A DNA stretch of 64,000 nt from the NCBI GenBank assembly GCA_008501765.1, contig QQUE01000018.1, positions 124,001 to 188,000 on the forward strand, written 5' to 3'. Positions 1-9,116 of the stretch are shown here, one piece after another (positions within the stretch are counted from its first letter, which is position 1; every line of letters begins with the position of its first letter). Below the pieces are notes generated by a model. That model searched no databases, had not been told where the DNA came from, and saw only the letters and a program-made list of their open reading frames with translations. A program made the position numbers and the translations under genes. The stretch comes from Calditrichota bacterium. Lineage in GTDB: Bacteria > Zhuqueibacterota > Zhuqueibacteria > Zhuqueibacterales > Geothermadaptataceae.

Positions 1-25
1 TCTCATACTTAATAGGAGTTGAGTT

Positions 26-130
26 ATGTCGTTCAGTGCAATTATAACCATGCTCGTAGTTTTGGGATTCACCTGGGGCGCATTCATTTTCAGTATCTTA
101 TTGGCTGTGAAAAAAGAGAAGCTTAAATAA
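26..130 (+). CDS. MetS-like small subunit of an NSS-family transporter
   Basis: This 34-residue peptide has one hydrophobic segment (about residues 5-28, containing FTWGAFIFSILLAV) and a short Lys-rich tail. An AATAGGAG ribosome-binding site lies just ahead of the ATG. Length, the T/F-W-G-x-x pattern in mid-helix and the basic C-terminus fit the MetS family, tiny membrane peptides encoded directly after neurotransmitter:sodium symporter (NSS) genes and needed for transport in the MetPS system. The transporter itself would lie upstream of the window, so the assignment rests on the peptide alone. It ends two bases before holA, so the two may share a transcript. Confidence 0.6.
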   Translation: MSFSAIITMLVVLGFTWGAFIFSILLAVKKEKLK

Positions 131-132
131 AA

Positions 133-1161
133 ATGGCTGTCATGCAAATTGAAAAAATGAAATCAGCAACAGACCTGCCCGCTGTTATTTTTCTCGCTGG
201 AGCAGAGAATTATTTGATCGATAAATATACCGAGAAAATAATCTCTATCGGCGTGCCCACCGATTTACGCGAGTTTAATCTCGATCTGCTTTACGGCACC
301 GACGTCAACGCACGGCGGGTAATCGATATCGCCAGCTCTTACCCGATGATGGCCGAAAAACGTTTGGTCATTATTCGCGATTTCAATAAAATGACGCCAA
401 CCGATCAGAAATTGATCGTCGAATATGCTGAAAAACCCAACAAATCAACAACTCTTGTTTTAATTGCGCGCACCGCTGATTTACGCTCAAAAGCCTTAAA
501 AGATTTGCAAAAATTAGCGGCCTTTGTTTCTTGCAAAACGCTTTATGAAAACCAGGTTGTGCAATGGATTGAAAAAGAAATTAAGTCACTGGGTTATCAC
601 ATCAATCCGGATGCTTCGGCTTTTCTCGCGCTTCAGGTGGGCACGAATTTGCAGGAGTTAAAAAATGAAATCGATAAAATAACCCTATTCCTCGGCGATG
701 AGAAAAACATCACCCAGGAAGTTGTTGCTGAAGTTGCAGGTGTACGCAAGGAACACACAATTTTTGCTTTGCAAAATGCCCTGGGCCGCCGTGATTTGAA
801 GCAAAGCCTGTTGATTTATCACAATATAAAATTCAGCCAATCCAACCTCGGAATTATTGCGCAGTTGTCACGTTTTTTTACCAATATTTTAATTGCCACC
901 GGTTTTGATACCAGCCGCCAAAGCACAGCAGAACTTGCCAAAAAAACACGGATGTCTTCTTATTTTGTCAATGACTTGCATAAATTCAAACGTCAGTATT
1001 CTGCCGAGGAATTGCTATCAGCACTTGAAAATATCCGCCACATCGATTATATTCTCAAACTTTTCCCTGTTAATCCAGAATCAATCATGGAGATGCTATT
1101 TGTCCAAATTGTTAAAGGTTATCCTGCAGAGCGTTTGCCGTACGCAGGAAAAATATCTTAA
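133..1161 (+). CDS. holA: DNA polymerase III subunit delta
   Basis: This is the clamp-loader delta subunit, which opens the beta sliding clamp within the DnaX complex during replication. The 342-residue length is usual for the family. The N-terminal domain has the GAENYLIDKYTEKI segment (about residues 23-36), followed by the RRVIDIASSYPMMAEKRLVIIRD block (shown here only as its start and end: RRVID to VIIRD, about 61-83) that is typical of delta. The C-terminal collar region (about 210-330) is all-helical. A second Met four codons in (position 145) is an alternative start. The gene sits two bases after the MetS-like peptide and 50 bp ahead of the ECF sigma factor gene. Confidence 0.9.
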   Translation: MAVMQIEKMKSATDLPAVIFLAGAENYLIDKYTEKIISIGVPTDLREFNLDLLYGTDVNARRVIDIASSYPMMAEKRLVIIRDFNKMTPTDQKLIVEYAEKPNKSTTLVLIARTADLRSKALKDLQKLAAFVSCKTLYENQVVQWIEKEIKSLGYHINPDASAFLALQVGTNLQELKNEIDKITLFLGDEKNITQEVVAEVAGVRKEHTIFALQNALGRRDLKQSLLIYHNIKFSQSNLGIIAQLSRFFTNILIATGFDTSRQSTAELAKKTRMSSYFVNDLHKFKRQYSAEELLSALENIRHIDYILKLFPVNPESIMEMLFVQIVKGYPAERLPYAGKIS

Positions 1162-1211
1162 TTTTTCAGGAACTTTTAATAAACACGTATGTTCAATTCA
1201 AAGGAAATTGA

Positions 1212-1799
1212 ATGGAAGGACAAAAACTGAGCAAGGGAAATACGCCCACCGACGAGGATTTGATCACGCGATTCCAGCAGGGCGATATTTATGCTTTTGA
1301 TCTCATAGTCAAACGATATAAACAGCAACTGCTTAATTTTGTTTTTAGATTCTTAAATAACCGGGAACAGGCTGAGGATGTTGTACAGGAAACATTTTTG
1401 CGCGTTTACCGCAAACGTCACGCCTATAAACAGGTTGCGAAATTTTCAACCTGGATTTATACAATCGCCGGCAATCTGGCTCGTACAGAATTACGCAAGC
1501 GCAAGCGGAGAAAGCTTTTTTCTCTCAGCGATATCGGCATGGAAGAAAAAGACTACGAAATCGCCAGTGATGAATTTAATCCCGAAAAATATACAAATAC
1601 CGTCATGTACGAAGCAATCATCCAGCGGGAAATTGATAGCCTTTCGGCAAAATTTCGTGAAGTCATTGTTTTGCGCGATATTCAGGGATTAGCTTATGAA
1701 GAAATTGCCGAAATTATCAATGTACCTTTGGGCACAGTAAAATCGCGCGTCAACAGGGCGCGTCTGCGATTGCAGGAAAAGTTAAAAAAGCAATTATAA
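1212..1799 (+). CDS. ECF-type RNA polymerase sigma factor (sigma-70 family)
   Basis: The 195-residue protein has the two-domain layout of extracytoplasmic-function sigma factors. Region 2 (about residues 25-95) carries the EQAEDVVQETFLRVYR core-binding helix and the FSTWIYTIAGNLARTELRK DNA-melting segment. Region 4 (about 135-190) carries a helix-turn-helix with LAYEEIAEI and GTVKSRVNRAR, which reads the -35 element. AAGGAAA precedes the ATG at a good distance. The next gene encodes a one-pass membrane protein with anti-sigma character and the one after it an HtrA-like PDZ protein, so this is probably an RpoE-like envelope-stress or secretion-related regulator controlled from the membrane. 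The trigger cannot be read from sequence. Confidence 0.9.
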   Translation: MEGQKLSKGNTPTDEDLITRFQQGDIYAFDLIVKRYKQQLLNFVFRFLNNREQAEDVVQETFLRVYRKRHAYKQVAKFSTWIYTIAGNLARTELRKRKRRKLFSLSDIGMEEKDYEIASDEFNPEKYTNTVMYEAIIQREIDSLSAKFREVIVLRDIQGLAYEEIAEIINVPLGTVKSRVNRARLRLQEKLKKQL

Positions 1800-1906
1800 C
1801 AGGTTTCATTTGCACCAGGATTTGTGACGAAGTTTTTAACAGCCGGATTGAACCTGCACATAAATTAACGGAACCCGCCTCGGCGGAAGGAGAATAACGC
1901 AAACAT

Positions 1907-2533
1907 TTGCTACGGACACCAATTATTATGCAAAAACCTCGTAATTATTCTGAATGGTATTCCCGGTATCTAGAGGGTGAATTAAGTGCCGGTGAAAAAC
2001 GATCCCTCGAAAATTATCTCGAAAAAAATCCGCAAGAGAAGCAAAATGTTGAACAACTTGCTGCTTTACGCTCGAATCTCAGTCAATTGCAGTCCATAAA
2101 AATCTCTGATGATTTTGAAACTGTGCTGCGGGCCCGGATTCAAATGGAAAAGAAAATTGGACAGAATTCGTTCTTCTCTTTTTTCCAGGAGTGGCGCGCC
2201 CCGGCGCTGGGAATCGCAAGTGCACTGCTCCTCTTCATTGCCTTCTCGTTGTATAATTCTAACCCCAATGATGCGCAGTTTACACATTCTGCTGCAGAGC
2301 CAACAAAAATAGTCAGCTCTACACCGGTTTCACCGGCATCAGATATAAACTACACACTCGACCACTTTTCAGCGCCACCTGGTATTTCGCGGACAAACGC
2401 TCATGCTAGCAATTTGAGCGGGAATGAATTCTCAGCGGAAGGAAATCAGCATAAAACAGCGGTTGATTCGACAGCAGAAATCCCGGTCTCAAATGTAATA
2501 ATAGTGCCTGCTCATGTTCAGTATACTTATTAA
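1907..2533 (+). CDS. membrane-bound anti-sigma factor candidate
   Basis: The protein has an acidic helical cytoplasmic N-terminus of about 85 residues (YSRYLEGELSAGEKRSLENY, typical of anti-sigma N-domains), one transmembrane helix at about 100-120 (ALGIASALLLFIAFSLY) and a low-complexity periplasmic tail. It lacks the His/Cys zinc motif of ZAS anti-sigma factors. GGAAGGAGAA at 1885-1894 best fits the TTG start at 1907; an ATG at 1928 would give a protein seven residues shorter but has no nearby ribosome-binding site. Its place between the ECF sigma gene and the HtrA-like gene parallels RseA between RpoE and its protease. The role is inferred from topology and context, since similarity alone is weak. 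Confidence 0.7.
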   Translation: MLRTPIIMQKPRNYSEWYSRYLEGELSAGEKRSLENYLEKNPQEKQNVEQLAALRSNLSQLQSIKISDDFETVLRARIQMEKKIGQNSFFSFFQEWRAPALGIASALLLFIAFSLYNSNPNDAQFTHSAAEPTKIVSSTPVSPASDINYTLDHFSAPPGISRTNAHASNLSGNEFSAEGNQHKTAVDSTAEIPVSNVIIVPAHVQYTY

Positions 2534-2553
2534 TCTGTTAAGAAGAAATTCTC

Positions 2554-3744
2554 ATGCCTAAATCTTTGTTTAATGCGTTTGCTTTCGTTTTTTTAGGGGC
2601 GTGGTCTTCGATTTTTGGACAAACCATATTGTCTAATCTCGATAGTGAAATCAATGAAATTGTCGAGAAAATTCGTCCTTCGGTTGTCACCGTCTCCGCC
2701 ATAATTCCCAATAAATTACACGATGAATCCTTTTTCTCTTTTTTAAATGAGACAGATTCTGAACACCCGCAACAGCGGGAGACTTTTATAACGAATATCG
2801 GGACAGGAATCGTTTTGCACGAGCTGGGATATGCGGTGACTAAAAGTAGTGTGGTGGCCGGTGCAGAACATATTTATATCCAATTTTCCAGCGATACGAC
2901 TTATTTGGCCGAACTGATCGGACTGGATTCCGAGCATTCGATTGCCCTGCTCCGCTTTGAGGCGCCCAATCTCATTCCATTAAAGTTGGGGAATCCACGC
3001 TTGTTGCGCGCGGGCTCATGGACGGTGCTCGTTGGCAATTCACTTGGAATTTCGAGCGCCGTTGGCCTTGGCAATATCAATGCTGTTTACGAAAATGGGC
3101 TTTTGCAGATAGCCGTCAATACTTCACCGGGAAACAACGGCTCGCCGGTAATGAATTCAAATGGCGAAGTAATTGGCATGGTATCAGGACGATTGACAAT
3201 TTCGAGTGGACAACAAAATGGCGTTGCATCCGGGACGGAATGTGCATTGGTGACGCCGATTGACCACGTATTAAAAGCGTGCAAAAATATTATGACCGAA
3301 TTTGTGGGGACTCACGGTTGGTTGGGAATAACGGTGCAGCCCTATGAGGAAAAATTGCCACAGGTCGTAGCTGTCCTGCCAGGTTCCCCTGCGGAAAAAA
3401 CAGGTTTAGTCGTTGGAGATGTTGTCACAAAAATTAACGAAATCGAGTTGCAGGACTATTATGACCTGAAAAAAATTATGAATTCTGTGAAGCCGGAACA
3501 ATATCTGCGTGTGCAGATAAAGCGAAATGGCCAGCCGCAGGAGTTTCAGCTAAAAGCTTCCCGCATGCCGGATATTCCGCTTTTTTCAGAAATGAGCGAA
3601 GCATTGGTGAAGAATTCAAAAGAAGAACACACGATGAAGTTCGATTTTAATAACAACCGTGAGCAAAAACAATTCGAACGCCGGCTGCTGATGATGGAGA
3701 AAAAAATTCAGTCATTACAGAATCAGCTTAAAAACAGAAAATAA
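2554..3744 (+). CDS. HtrA/DegS-like PDZ protein lacking the catalytic triad (pseudoprotease)
   Basis: The 396-residue exported protein starts with a signal peptide (about 1-22, cut near FGQ) and continues as an S1C trypsin-like fold (about 35-245), one PDZ domain (about 255-335) and a charged, probably coiled-coil tail (365-396). Aligned by eye to HtrA, the His of TNNHVV is Ser99 (TKSSVV), the Asp of DxxSDIAL is Ser129 (HSIAL), and the Ser of GNSGG is Asn195 (GNNGS). All three catalytic residues are therefore replaced while the fold motifs around them survive. It lies 20 bp after the anti-sigma gene. It probably binds exposed peptides or the anti-sigma factor without cutting; that role is inference. 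Confidence 0.85.
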   Translation: MPKSLFNAFAFVFLGAWSSIFGQTILSNLDSEINEIVEKIRPSVVTVSAIIPNKLHDESFFSFLNETDSEHPQQRETFITNIGTGIVLHELGYAVTKSSVVAGAEHIYIQFSSDTTYLAELIGLDSEHSIALLRFEAPNLIPLKLGNPRLLRAGSWTVLVGNSLGISSAVGLGNINAVYENGLLQIAVNTSPGNNGSPVMNSNGEVIGMVSGRLTISSGQQNGVASGTECALVTPIDHVLKACKNIMTEFVGTHGWLGITVQPYEEKLPQVVAVLPGSPAEKTGLVVGDVVTKINEIELQDYYDLKKIMNSVKPEQYLRVQIKRNGQPQEFQLKASRMPDIPLFSEMSEALVKNSKEEHTMKFDFNNNREQKQFERRLLMMEKKIQSLQNQLKNRK

Positions 3745-3778
3745 GTTTTGTGTTTCACCAAATTGTTTAGCGATAAAT

Positions 3779-4435
3779 CTACTCAATCCCTTCGTTTTTC
3801 ATATCTTCCAATTCATCGAGCGGCAACTCATCCAATGCTTCTTCCAGCCGGGAAAAAGGAAATTTCCGGCCTTTCACATTAACAACGAATCGTCCTGCGA
3901 TGATCGTGCTTATTTCACCACGCTTGCTGCGCGTATTGTATTTTTTATGGGCTTTATTGCCTTTATAAGTAAAAGTTTGTTCAAATTCGTCATCCGATTC
4001 TCTGTCGATTTCGGCGTTTAGCCAGGCGGCTGAGGCCATGGCAGCGAAGCCTTTCATCGTGCCCATATCTGTTATTGAGATCGTCATACTGCCTTTGGAG
4101 CCATCATTGTAATCGGCACTCGCAGAACTCACTTTTATACCGAATCCACCTGTTTTTTCTCCCTCAAAATTTGATCCTGCAATGCCTTTGATGGTTTTTG
4201 GAAGCAATGCTTTTAGTTTGCGAAAATTCACCGGTGTTACATTTTCTCCACCTGACATCACCTGTTGCATCTGCGTCATGGCTTCGGTCATATCCATTTC
4301 CCCGGAGTTAAGCTTTTCCGCGGTTTGTTCGAGCTCCTCGCTCATTTCTGTGACTTCTTCTTCCTTATCTGAGCCGCAGGCAAAGAGCATCATCGAAAAC
4401 AGTAACATGCATATCATTAATATTCGTTGCAGCAT
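3779..4435 (-). CDS. lipoprotein of unknown function
   Basis: This 218-residue protein starts with a lipoprotein signal ending in LLFAC-GS (acylated Cys at about 20). An acidic, Met/Glu-rich helical stretch (about 24-65) and a mixed alpha/beta domain (70-215) with KTIKGIAGSNFEGEKTGG follow. The start at 4435 was chosen because AAAGGAGA lies five bases upstream; an in-frame Met further up (4459) lacks a site. It is convergent with the HtrA-like gene, with a 34-bp gap, so it is a separate unit. I recognise no family. A periplasmic or outer-membrane lipoprotein is all that can be said. Confidence 0.75.
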   Translation of the reverse strand: MLQRILMICMLLFSMMLFACGSDKEEEVTEMSEELEQTAEKLNSGEMDMTEAMTQMQQVMSGGENVTPVNFRKLKALLPKTIKGIAGSNFEGEKTGGFGIKVSSASADYNDGSKGSMTISITDMGTMKGFAAMASAAWLNAEIDRESDDEFEQTFTYKGNKAHKKYNTRSKRGEISTIIAGRFVVNVKGRKFPFSRLEEALDELPLDELEDMKNEGIE

Positions 4436-4895
4436 AGCGTTCTCCTTTGCTAATTCCATTTGTGATATAGATTATTTTTTGTATTTTAATCACTTTTTGA
4501 AAACAGTATGACTGCCGGGAGTGGATAAATTTTTTCCGGCATGGCACTTGTTCAAGTTAAGTTTTTCTTTAATTTATGCAAGAATTACTTTGCTCGGAGC
4601 TGTGGGATAGAATCTGAACTATCCATTTTAATTGCAATGTGACACGTGCTATTTTAGTGCTCCCGAAAAACATCGTGTAAATATCAAAAGAAAAAGTTGG
4701 AATTTGCATGCACGCGAATTGGTTTTGATTGCCATACGGACTAAATTTTACTTTAGCTGCAATTCCAACAGCCGATTATCGAGCTTGAAATAACCAGGCA
4801 TTCAAAATTGTACTAAAACATATTGTATCTGCTTTATCGAAGCTCTAAAAGCAATTCGTTTAGAGAAAAAGCAGAAGTGACAGGAGAAGAAATTA
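4436..4895. other. intergenic region between divergent genes
   Basis: This AT-rich gap separates the divergent lipoprotein and ispH genes and must hold both promoters. I see no strong hairpin, RNA gene or credible open frame. The ispH ribosome-binding site (GGAGAAG) is at its right end. Confidence 0.5.
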
Positions 4896-6116
4896 ATGCA
4901 GGAAAATAACCAAAAAACCGGCCAACTTTTTCGTCGCGGATTTGGATTGAAAGATAAGGTTGCCGGCACACTGGATCAGGCCTATTCCAGTAAAATAGTT
5001 GATCATATCCGTGAGAATAATAACGAAATCCACCTCGGCCGCTTCACCATTTACCTCGCGCGTGAGTTCGGATTTTGCTATGGGGTGGATCGTGCAATTG
5101 AATATGCTTATCAGACGCGAAAGCAATTTCCGGATAAACGAATATTCCTCACCGGGGAGCTGATTCACAATCCGCATGTGAACGAAAAAATGTTGGCTAT
5201 GGATATCAAATTTCTCACCGGAGGCTATGCCGATGAGTTGGAAGCAGCTTCATTAACCAGTGATGATGTTGTGGTATTGCCGGCTTTTGGTGTCTCTGTC
5301 GATGAATTAGCCCGGCTAAGAAAAATCGGCTGCATTTTGGTCGATACGACCTGCGGCTCGGTTTTGAATGTCTGGAAACGTGTCCACAACTATGCGAAAG
5401 ATGGCTTCACTTCCATCATTCATGGCAAATGGAACCACGAAGAAACTCGCGCGACGAGTAGCCAAACGCAGAATTATGAAAACAGCCATTATATTGTGGT
5501 TTTGGATATGCAGGAAGCAGAAATGGTCTGCGATTATATCACTAATGGCGGTGATAAAGATTTGTTTTTAAGATATTTTAAGAATGCTGTCTCTCCAGGT
5601 TTTGACCCGGATATTCACCTCGATCAATTGGGTTGTGCAAATCAAACGACCATGCTTTCTGGAGAATCGCTGCGAATTGCCGGGCGCGTGAAACAAACCC
5701 TGTTGCAAAAGTTTGGCGAAAACCAAATAGACTATCAATTTCGTACTTTTGATACAATTTGCAGTGCAACGCAAGACCGTCAGGATGCAGTCGCTGCCAT
5801 TTTAGAAGAATTTCCAATCGATGTAATGATTGTAATCGGGGGCTATAATTCCTCAAACACTACCCACCTTGTTGAAATTTCTGAGCATTCGACTCGCGCT
5901 TTTCACGTTGATGATGCCAACTGTTTGCTTTCGCAGCGGGAAATCCGGCATCAACCGGTGAACGCACATGAAATGCAGATATCCAATAACTGGTTGCCTT
6001 CCGGTGAAGTTGTAATCGGCCTGACCGCCGGCGCTTCAACACCCAACAATAAAATTGGTGAAATTGTGGCCCGATTGGCTCAGCTGCAGAATATTAAAAT
6101 TGAAGAAATTTTGTAA
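4896..6116 (+). CDS. ispH: 4-hydroxy-3-methylbut-2-enyl diphosphate reductase, long form
   Basis: IspH (LytB) catalyses the last step of the MEP isoprenoid pathway, reducing HMBPP to IPP and DMAPP with a [4Fe-4S] cluster. The three cluster cysteines are present: Cys61 (FGFCYGVDRA), Cys153 (DTTCGSV) and Cys289 (DTICSATQDRQ). The substrate-binding IHNPHVN (about 90-96) and the catalytic HEET motif (Glu183) are also present. At 406 residues it is the longer form with an N-terminal extension and internal inserts, as in cyanobacteria, plants and Bacteroidota, rather than the ~310-residue E. coli form. GGAGAAG precedes the ATG. It appears to be a single-gene unit. Confidence 0.95.
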   Translation: MQENNQKTGQLFRRGFGLKDKVAGTLDQAYSSKIVDHIRENNNEIHLGRFTIYLAREFGFCYGVDRAIEYAYQTRKQFPDKRIFLTGELIHNPHVNEKMLAMDIKFLTGGYADELEAASLTSDDVVVLPAFGVSVDELARLRKIGCILVDTTCGSVLNVWKRVHNYAKDGFTSIIHGKWNHEETRATSSQTQNYENSHYIVVLDMQEAEMVCDYITNGGDKDLFLRYFKNAVSPGFDPDIHLDQLGCANQTTMLSGESLRIAGRVKQTLLQKFGENQIDYQFRTFDTICSATQDRQDAVAAILEEFPIDVMIVIGGYNSSNTTHLVEISEHSTRAFHVDDANCLLSQREIRHQPVNAHEMQISNNWLPSGEVVIGLTAGASTPNNKIGEIVARLAQLQNIKIEEIL

Positions 6117-6520
6117 ATTCAGTTTAAAATCCAGGCGATCGCAACCGGTCATTTATCAACGTGACTTACTAAAACGTGATTCAGCGTCTTGCTCCATTCG
6201 TATGTATATTTTAGGAAATTGGATTTACAATCAATTCAAATATTCATATCAGAACCGAGTTAAATGTGTGTTTAACTTAATCGAAATACTAAATTAACTC
6301 AATGCGCAAATTTTCAAATCATATCAAAAAATCTTAAATTTGAAATAAGTAAAATCGCTTACGGCATGTTGTTTGATACTAAATCAGGACCATGCCACAA
6401 TTTATCCAACTCTTAATGGGTGCATGATTATGCTTGTGCGCGCCAGGCAGAATCAGGCTATCAGGTGTCTTAATTGAAGAAAATCAAATTCAGAAAAATT
6501 GTTTAAACAGGAGAAAAATC
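6117..6520. other. intergenic region
   Basis: This is an AT-rich stretch after ispH with no convincing gene, RNA or hairpin. It should contain the promoter of the downstream lipoprotein gene. Open frames entering it from upstream overlap ispH and look like shadows. Confidence 0.4.
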
Positions 6521-7423
6521 GTGCATAGGAAATTAGTGAAATTGATGATCGTTGTATTGGTGCCTGTTTTTATGGGCTGTAATATTTTTAGTGGAATGAA
6601 CTCGGGGAGTGACGATCCCGATGCATTGCTGGAACAGGGCAAAGCTGCCTTACAGAATGGTGAAAATGCAAAAGCGCTCGAGTATTTCGACAAAGCGAAG
6701 CAAAAAGATGCGGAAAACTATGAAGTTCTTTATTTTCACTCCGTGGCAACAGCGCGGGTCCACGAAGTAGATTTTACCTCATTTCTGGAAACCTTTCAGG
6801 AAGTAGAGCAAAATTACACACCGGGCAGTGCAAAAAATGCACTGAATCAGGTGTTCAGCACGAGAAATGATACGCTCTTTAATCTGAGTTTGGAGAAATT
6901 ACAGGATTTGCTGCAAACATTTCTCGTTGTGAACGATAACCTGCGAATGGTGGGCGCTGCCATTGAATCCGGGGAATTGACAATCGACGAATTCCCCTAT
7001 GTCGAAGATGTGCTGCTGAGTCGTGGTTTGGCGGCCATTGTGGCGAACATGATTCTACTCATCGATACGGATGGCGTTGGGCCTGAGTTTGTCCTCGATG
7101 AAAATTTCATTCTCGAACGGGTCGATGAGGCTTACCAGCTCGTATTTCAAGGCAATCAGGAAGAATTCCCTGAGTTTAAAGCTGAGATAGCGAGCCGGGT
7201 GCAAAGACAATGGCCGGGAATTGATGCCGGCGTTCGCAGCCTTTATCTTTATTATACCTGGACACAGTGTGGAGCGCTCCCCGCGCCGGAAAATATGCCA
7301 CAAATTCCAGGCACACTTTCACCAGCATTTGTGTGCGCTGCTGGTTCTGAGACTTCGTTGGCATGGCAGCTTTTCGAAATAGCATTTAACGGAACTTCTT
7401 CTTTGCATGCATTATTGCAGTAA
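6521..7423 (+). CDS. TPR-containing lipoprotein
   Basis: The 300-residue product starts at a GTG with CAGGAGA seven bases upstream; earlier in-frame starts have no such site and would bury the signal peptide. The signal ends in a lipobox, VFMGC, at about residue 20. A tetratricopeptide-like helical pair follows (about 35-75: ALLEQGKAALQNGENAKALEYF, given here by its first part ALLEQGKAALQN and last part ALEYF). The rest is helical without a recognised family; two cysteines near the C-terminus may form a disulphide. It is 104 bp upstream of an outer-membrane barrel gene in the same direction, so a periplasmic partner role in envelope assembly is plausible but unproven. Confidence 0.75.
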   Translation: MHRKLVKLMIVVLVPVFMGCNIFSGMNSGSDDPDALLEQGKAALQNGENAKALEYFDKAKQKDAENYEVLYFHSVATARVHEVDFTSFLETFQEVEQNYTPGSAKNALNQVFSTRNDTLFNLSLEKLQDLLQTFLVVNDNLRMVGAAIESGELTIDEFPYVEDVLLSRGLAAIVANMILLIDTDGVGPEFVLDENFILERVDEAYQLVFQGNQEEFPEFKAEIASRVQRQWPGIDAGVRSLYLYYTWTQCGALPAPENMPQIPGTLSPAFVCAAGSETSLAWQLFEIAFNGTSSLHALLQ

Positions 7424-7437
7424 ATGTGCAATTCTTT

Positions 7438-7462
7438 GGGGAGTCATATGGATGCACTCCCC
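7438..7462 (+). terminator. hairpin between the lipoprotein and barrel genes
   Basis: GGGGAGT and ACTCCCC form a perfect 7-bp stem around an 11-base loop, 15 bp after the lipoprotein stop codon. There is no U-tract after it, so it may be a weak terminator or an mRNA-processing hairpin rather than a strong intrinsic terminator. Confidence 0.4.
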
Positions 7463-7527
7463 GCATAAAAATTGAGTTCAAAGTAATAAAACGGGATCAT
7501 TGATGATTCCCAAAAGAAGAGGGCATA

Positions 7528-8661
7528 ATGATAAGAAAAGCCGTTATTTCCGGCCTGTTAATTTTCCCAATTTTAACAAGTATTTTAACCGCACAAGTCG
7601 AACGAACTTCCAACTGGAACGTCCGTTCTTTAGCTATGGGGGGCGCTGGAGTTGCCCTGCGGAGCAATGAAAATCCCCTTTTTCATAATCCGGCAATACT
7701 GAATTTTGTAAAAAAAAGAAAAGTGACACTTATCGACTTTCGTGTTCGTTTTAACCAGCAGCTTTACAATGATTATACTTTTTTCAAGGATAATCAGGAC
7801 AGATTCGAAAATGTCAACGATATGAGTGAGAGCGAGCAAAATGCATTTTTTATCGACATATTAAACGAAGCTCAAAAACCGGCTAATCTCAGTATCAATG
7901 GGCCATTGCAAATTCAATTTATCGCGCCGGGCTGGGGTGTGGCACTGGTCACCGAAGGATCCGGAGATGCGGAAGTATTTGCCGGTGCGACAGGATTACC
8001 GATTGCTGATATTCAGTTTCATGGTGAAACCTTATTTATTGGAGGATATGCCAATTCTCTGGTTAATTTGCTGCCGAATCCACTGCATTTAGGGATCAAC
8101 ATTAAAAGTATGACACGATGGACATCACACAAAATTAAAACTATCACCGGTTTAAGTGATGACGAAACTTTAGACATTTACAAGGGGCAAACTTTTTCGC
8201 TCGATTTTGGTGCGCTGTACTCAATTAATCGAAACGTATCCGTCGGGATGACTTTTTATGATATCAACAGTCCGAAGTTTTCATGGGAAAATGTGGATGG
8301 CGATCGCGGCATTCAGCCTTCGGGAAAAGCATTGGATGCCTCCATGAAAATGGGAGTTGCTTATGTGCCGGGCTGGCGAAATGCCGGTATTTTTGAAAAT
8401 ATAGTTTTCGCAGCTGATGTGAATCACCCGTTTAATTCGGATATCACATTTTTTAAGAAATTATTCTTGGGCGCTGAAGCCAGTTTGCCACCATTTTTTC
8501 ATATCGGAACCGGATTTTACCAGGGTTATACCTCGTTCGGGATTGGTATCGATATTCGCTGGTTACGCCTGGATTTCGCCCTTTATGGTGAGGAGCTCGG
8601 GAAATATGCAGGTGATGTCGTTAGTTGGAATAAGGCGTTTTCCGCTCAAATTGGCTTTTAA
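7528..8661 (+). CDS. outer-membrane beta-barrel protein, PorV/UPF0164-like
   Basis: The 377-residue protein begins with a signal peptide (about 1-22, ending LTAQ). The mature N-terminus carries the hallmark of PorV/PorQ/UPF0164 barrels: NVRSLAMGGAGVAL (about 31-44) followed by NENPLFHNPAIL. The rest is alternating amphipathic strands with aromatic girdles and it ends in a Phe (QIGF), as outer-membrane proteins do. In FCB bacteria relatives act in type IX secretion or lipid transport; which applies here cannot be told. A GAAGAGGGC site precedes the ATG. The upstream lipoprotein could be a partner. Confidence 0.75.
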   Translation: MIRKAVISGLLIFPILTSILTAQVERTSNWNVRSLAMGGAGVALRSNENPLFHNPAILNFVKKRKVTLIDFRVRFNQQLYNDYTFFKDNQDRFENVNDMSESEQNAFFIDILNEAQKPANLSINGPLQIQFIAPGWGVALVTEGSGDAEVFAGATGLPIADIQFHGETLFIGGYANSLVNLLPNPLHLGINIKSMTRWTSHKIKTITGLSDDETLDIYKGQTFSLDFGALYSINRNVSVGMTFYDINSPKFSWENVDGDRGIQPSGKALDASMKMGVAYVPGWRNAGIFENIVFAADVNHPFNSDITFFKKLFLGAEASLPPFFHIGTGFYQGYTSFGIGIDIRWLRLDFALYGEELGKYAGDVVSWNKAFSAQIGF

Positions 8662-9116
8662 GATAGAGCGCTGAATTGGCTGGAGAAAAAAATCTCGTTT
8701 TGGTGGCCAAAAGCGATCCTTGTAGATTAACAAAATGTACCACAACAATTTATCTTATTTCACGGTTTTTGAATCGCCTTGATTTTGTCTCTTATTCATG
8801 ATTTCCTTGCAATTCTTTGAACCCGTTTAACCCTGATTCAAATACGAGTTTGTAATTTGAAGAAAATACTTTTTTGCAGAATGCGCTATAATCCGGTATT
8901 TAAATAAATTGTATGGAGTTCTTGAATTCCGCCAATCCGGCTTGGATGAGTCGCAATATCATGCAAAAATTTAAGTCAATTTTTATGTTACATCCTCACT
9001 TATATCCACACTTCACGGTCTGATAACCATGACTTTATCATACCGCAGATTTAACAACAGGAACCAAGGGAAGGGTTCCCCGAAATGTTTATGTCGGTTG
9101 TAAACAACAGGACGCT
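8662..9116. other. intergenic region with a small palindrome
   Basis: No gene or RNA is seen. A GGAACC-N8-GGTTCC inverted repeat lies at about 9060-9079, some 38 bp ahead of the regulator start. It could be an operator, but such short arms arise often by chance. Confidence 0.35.
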
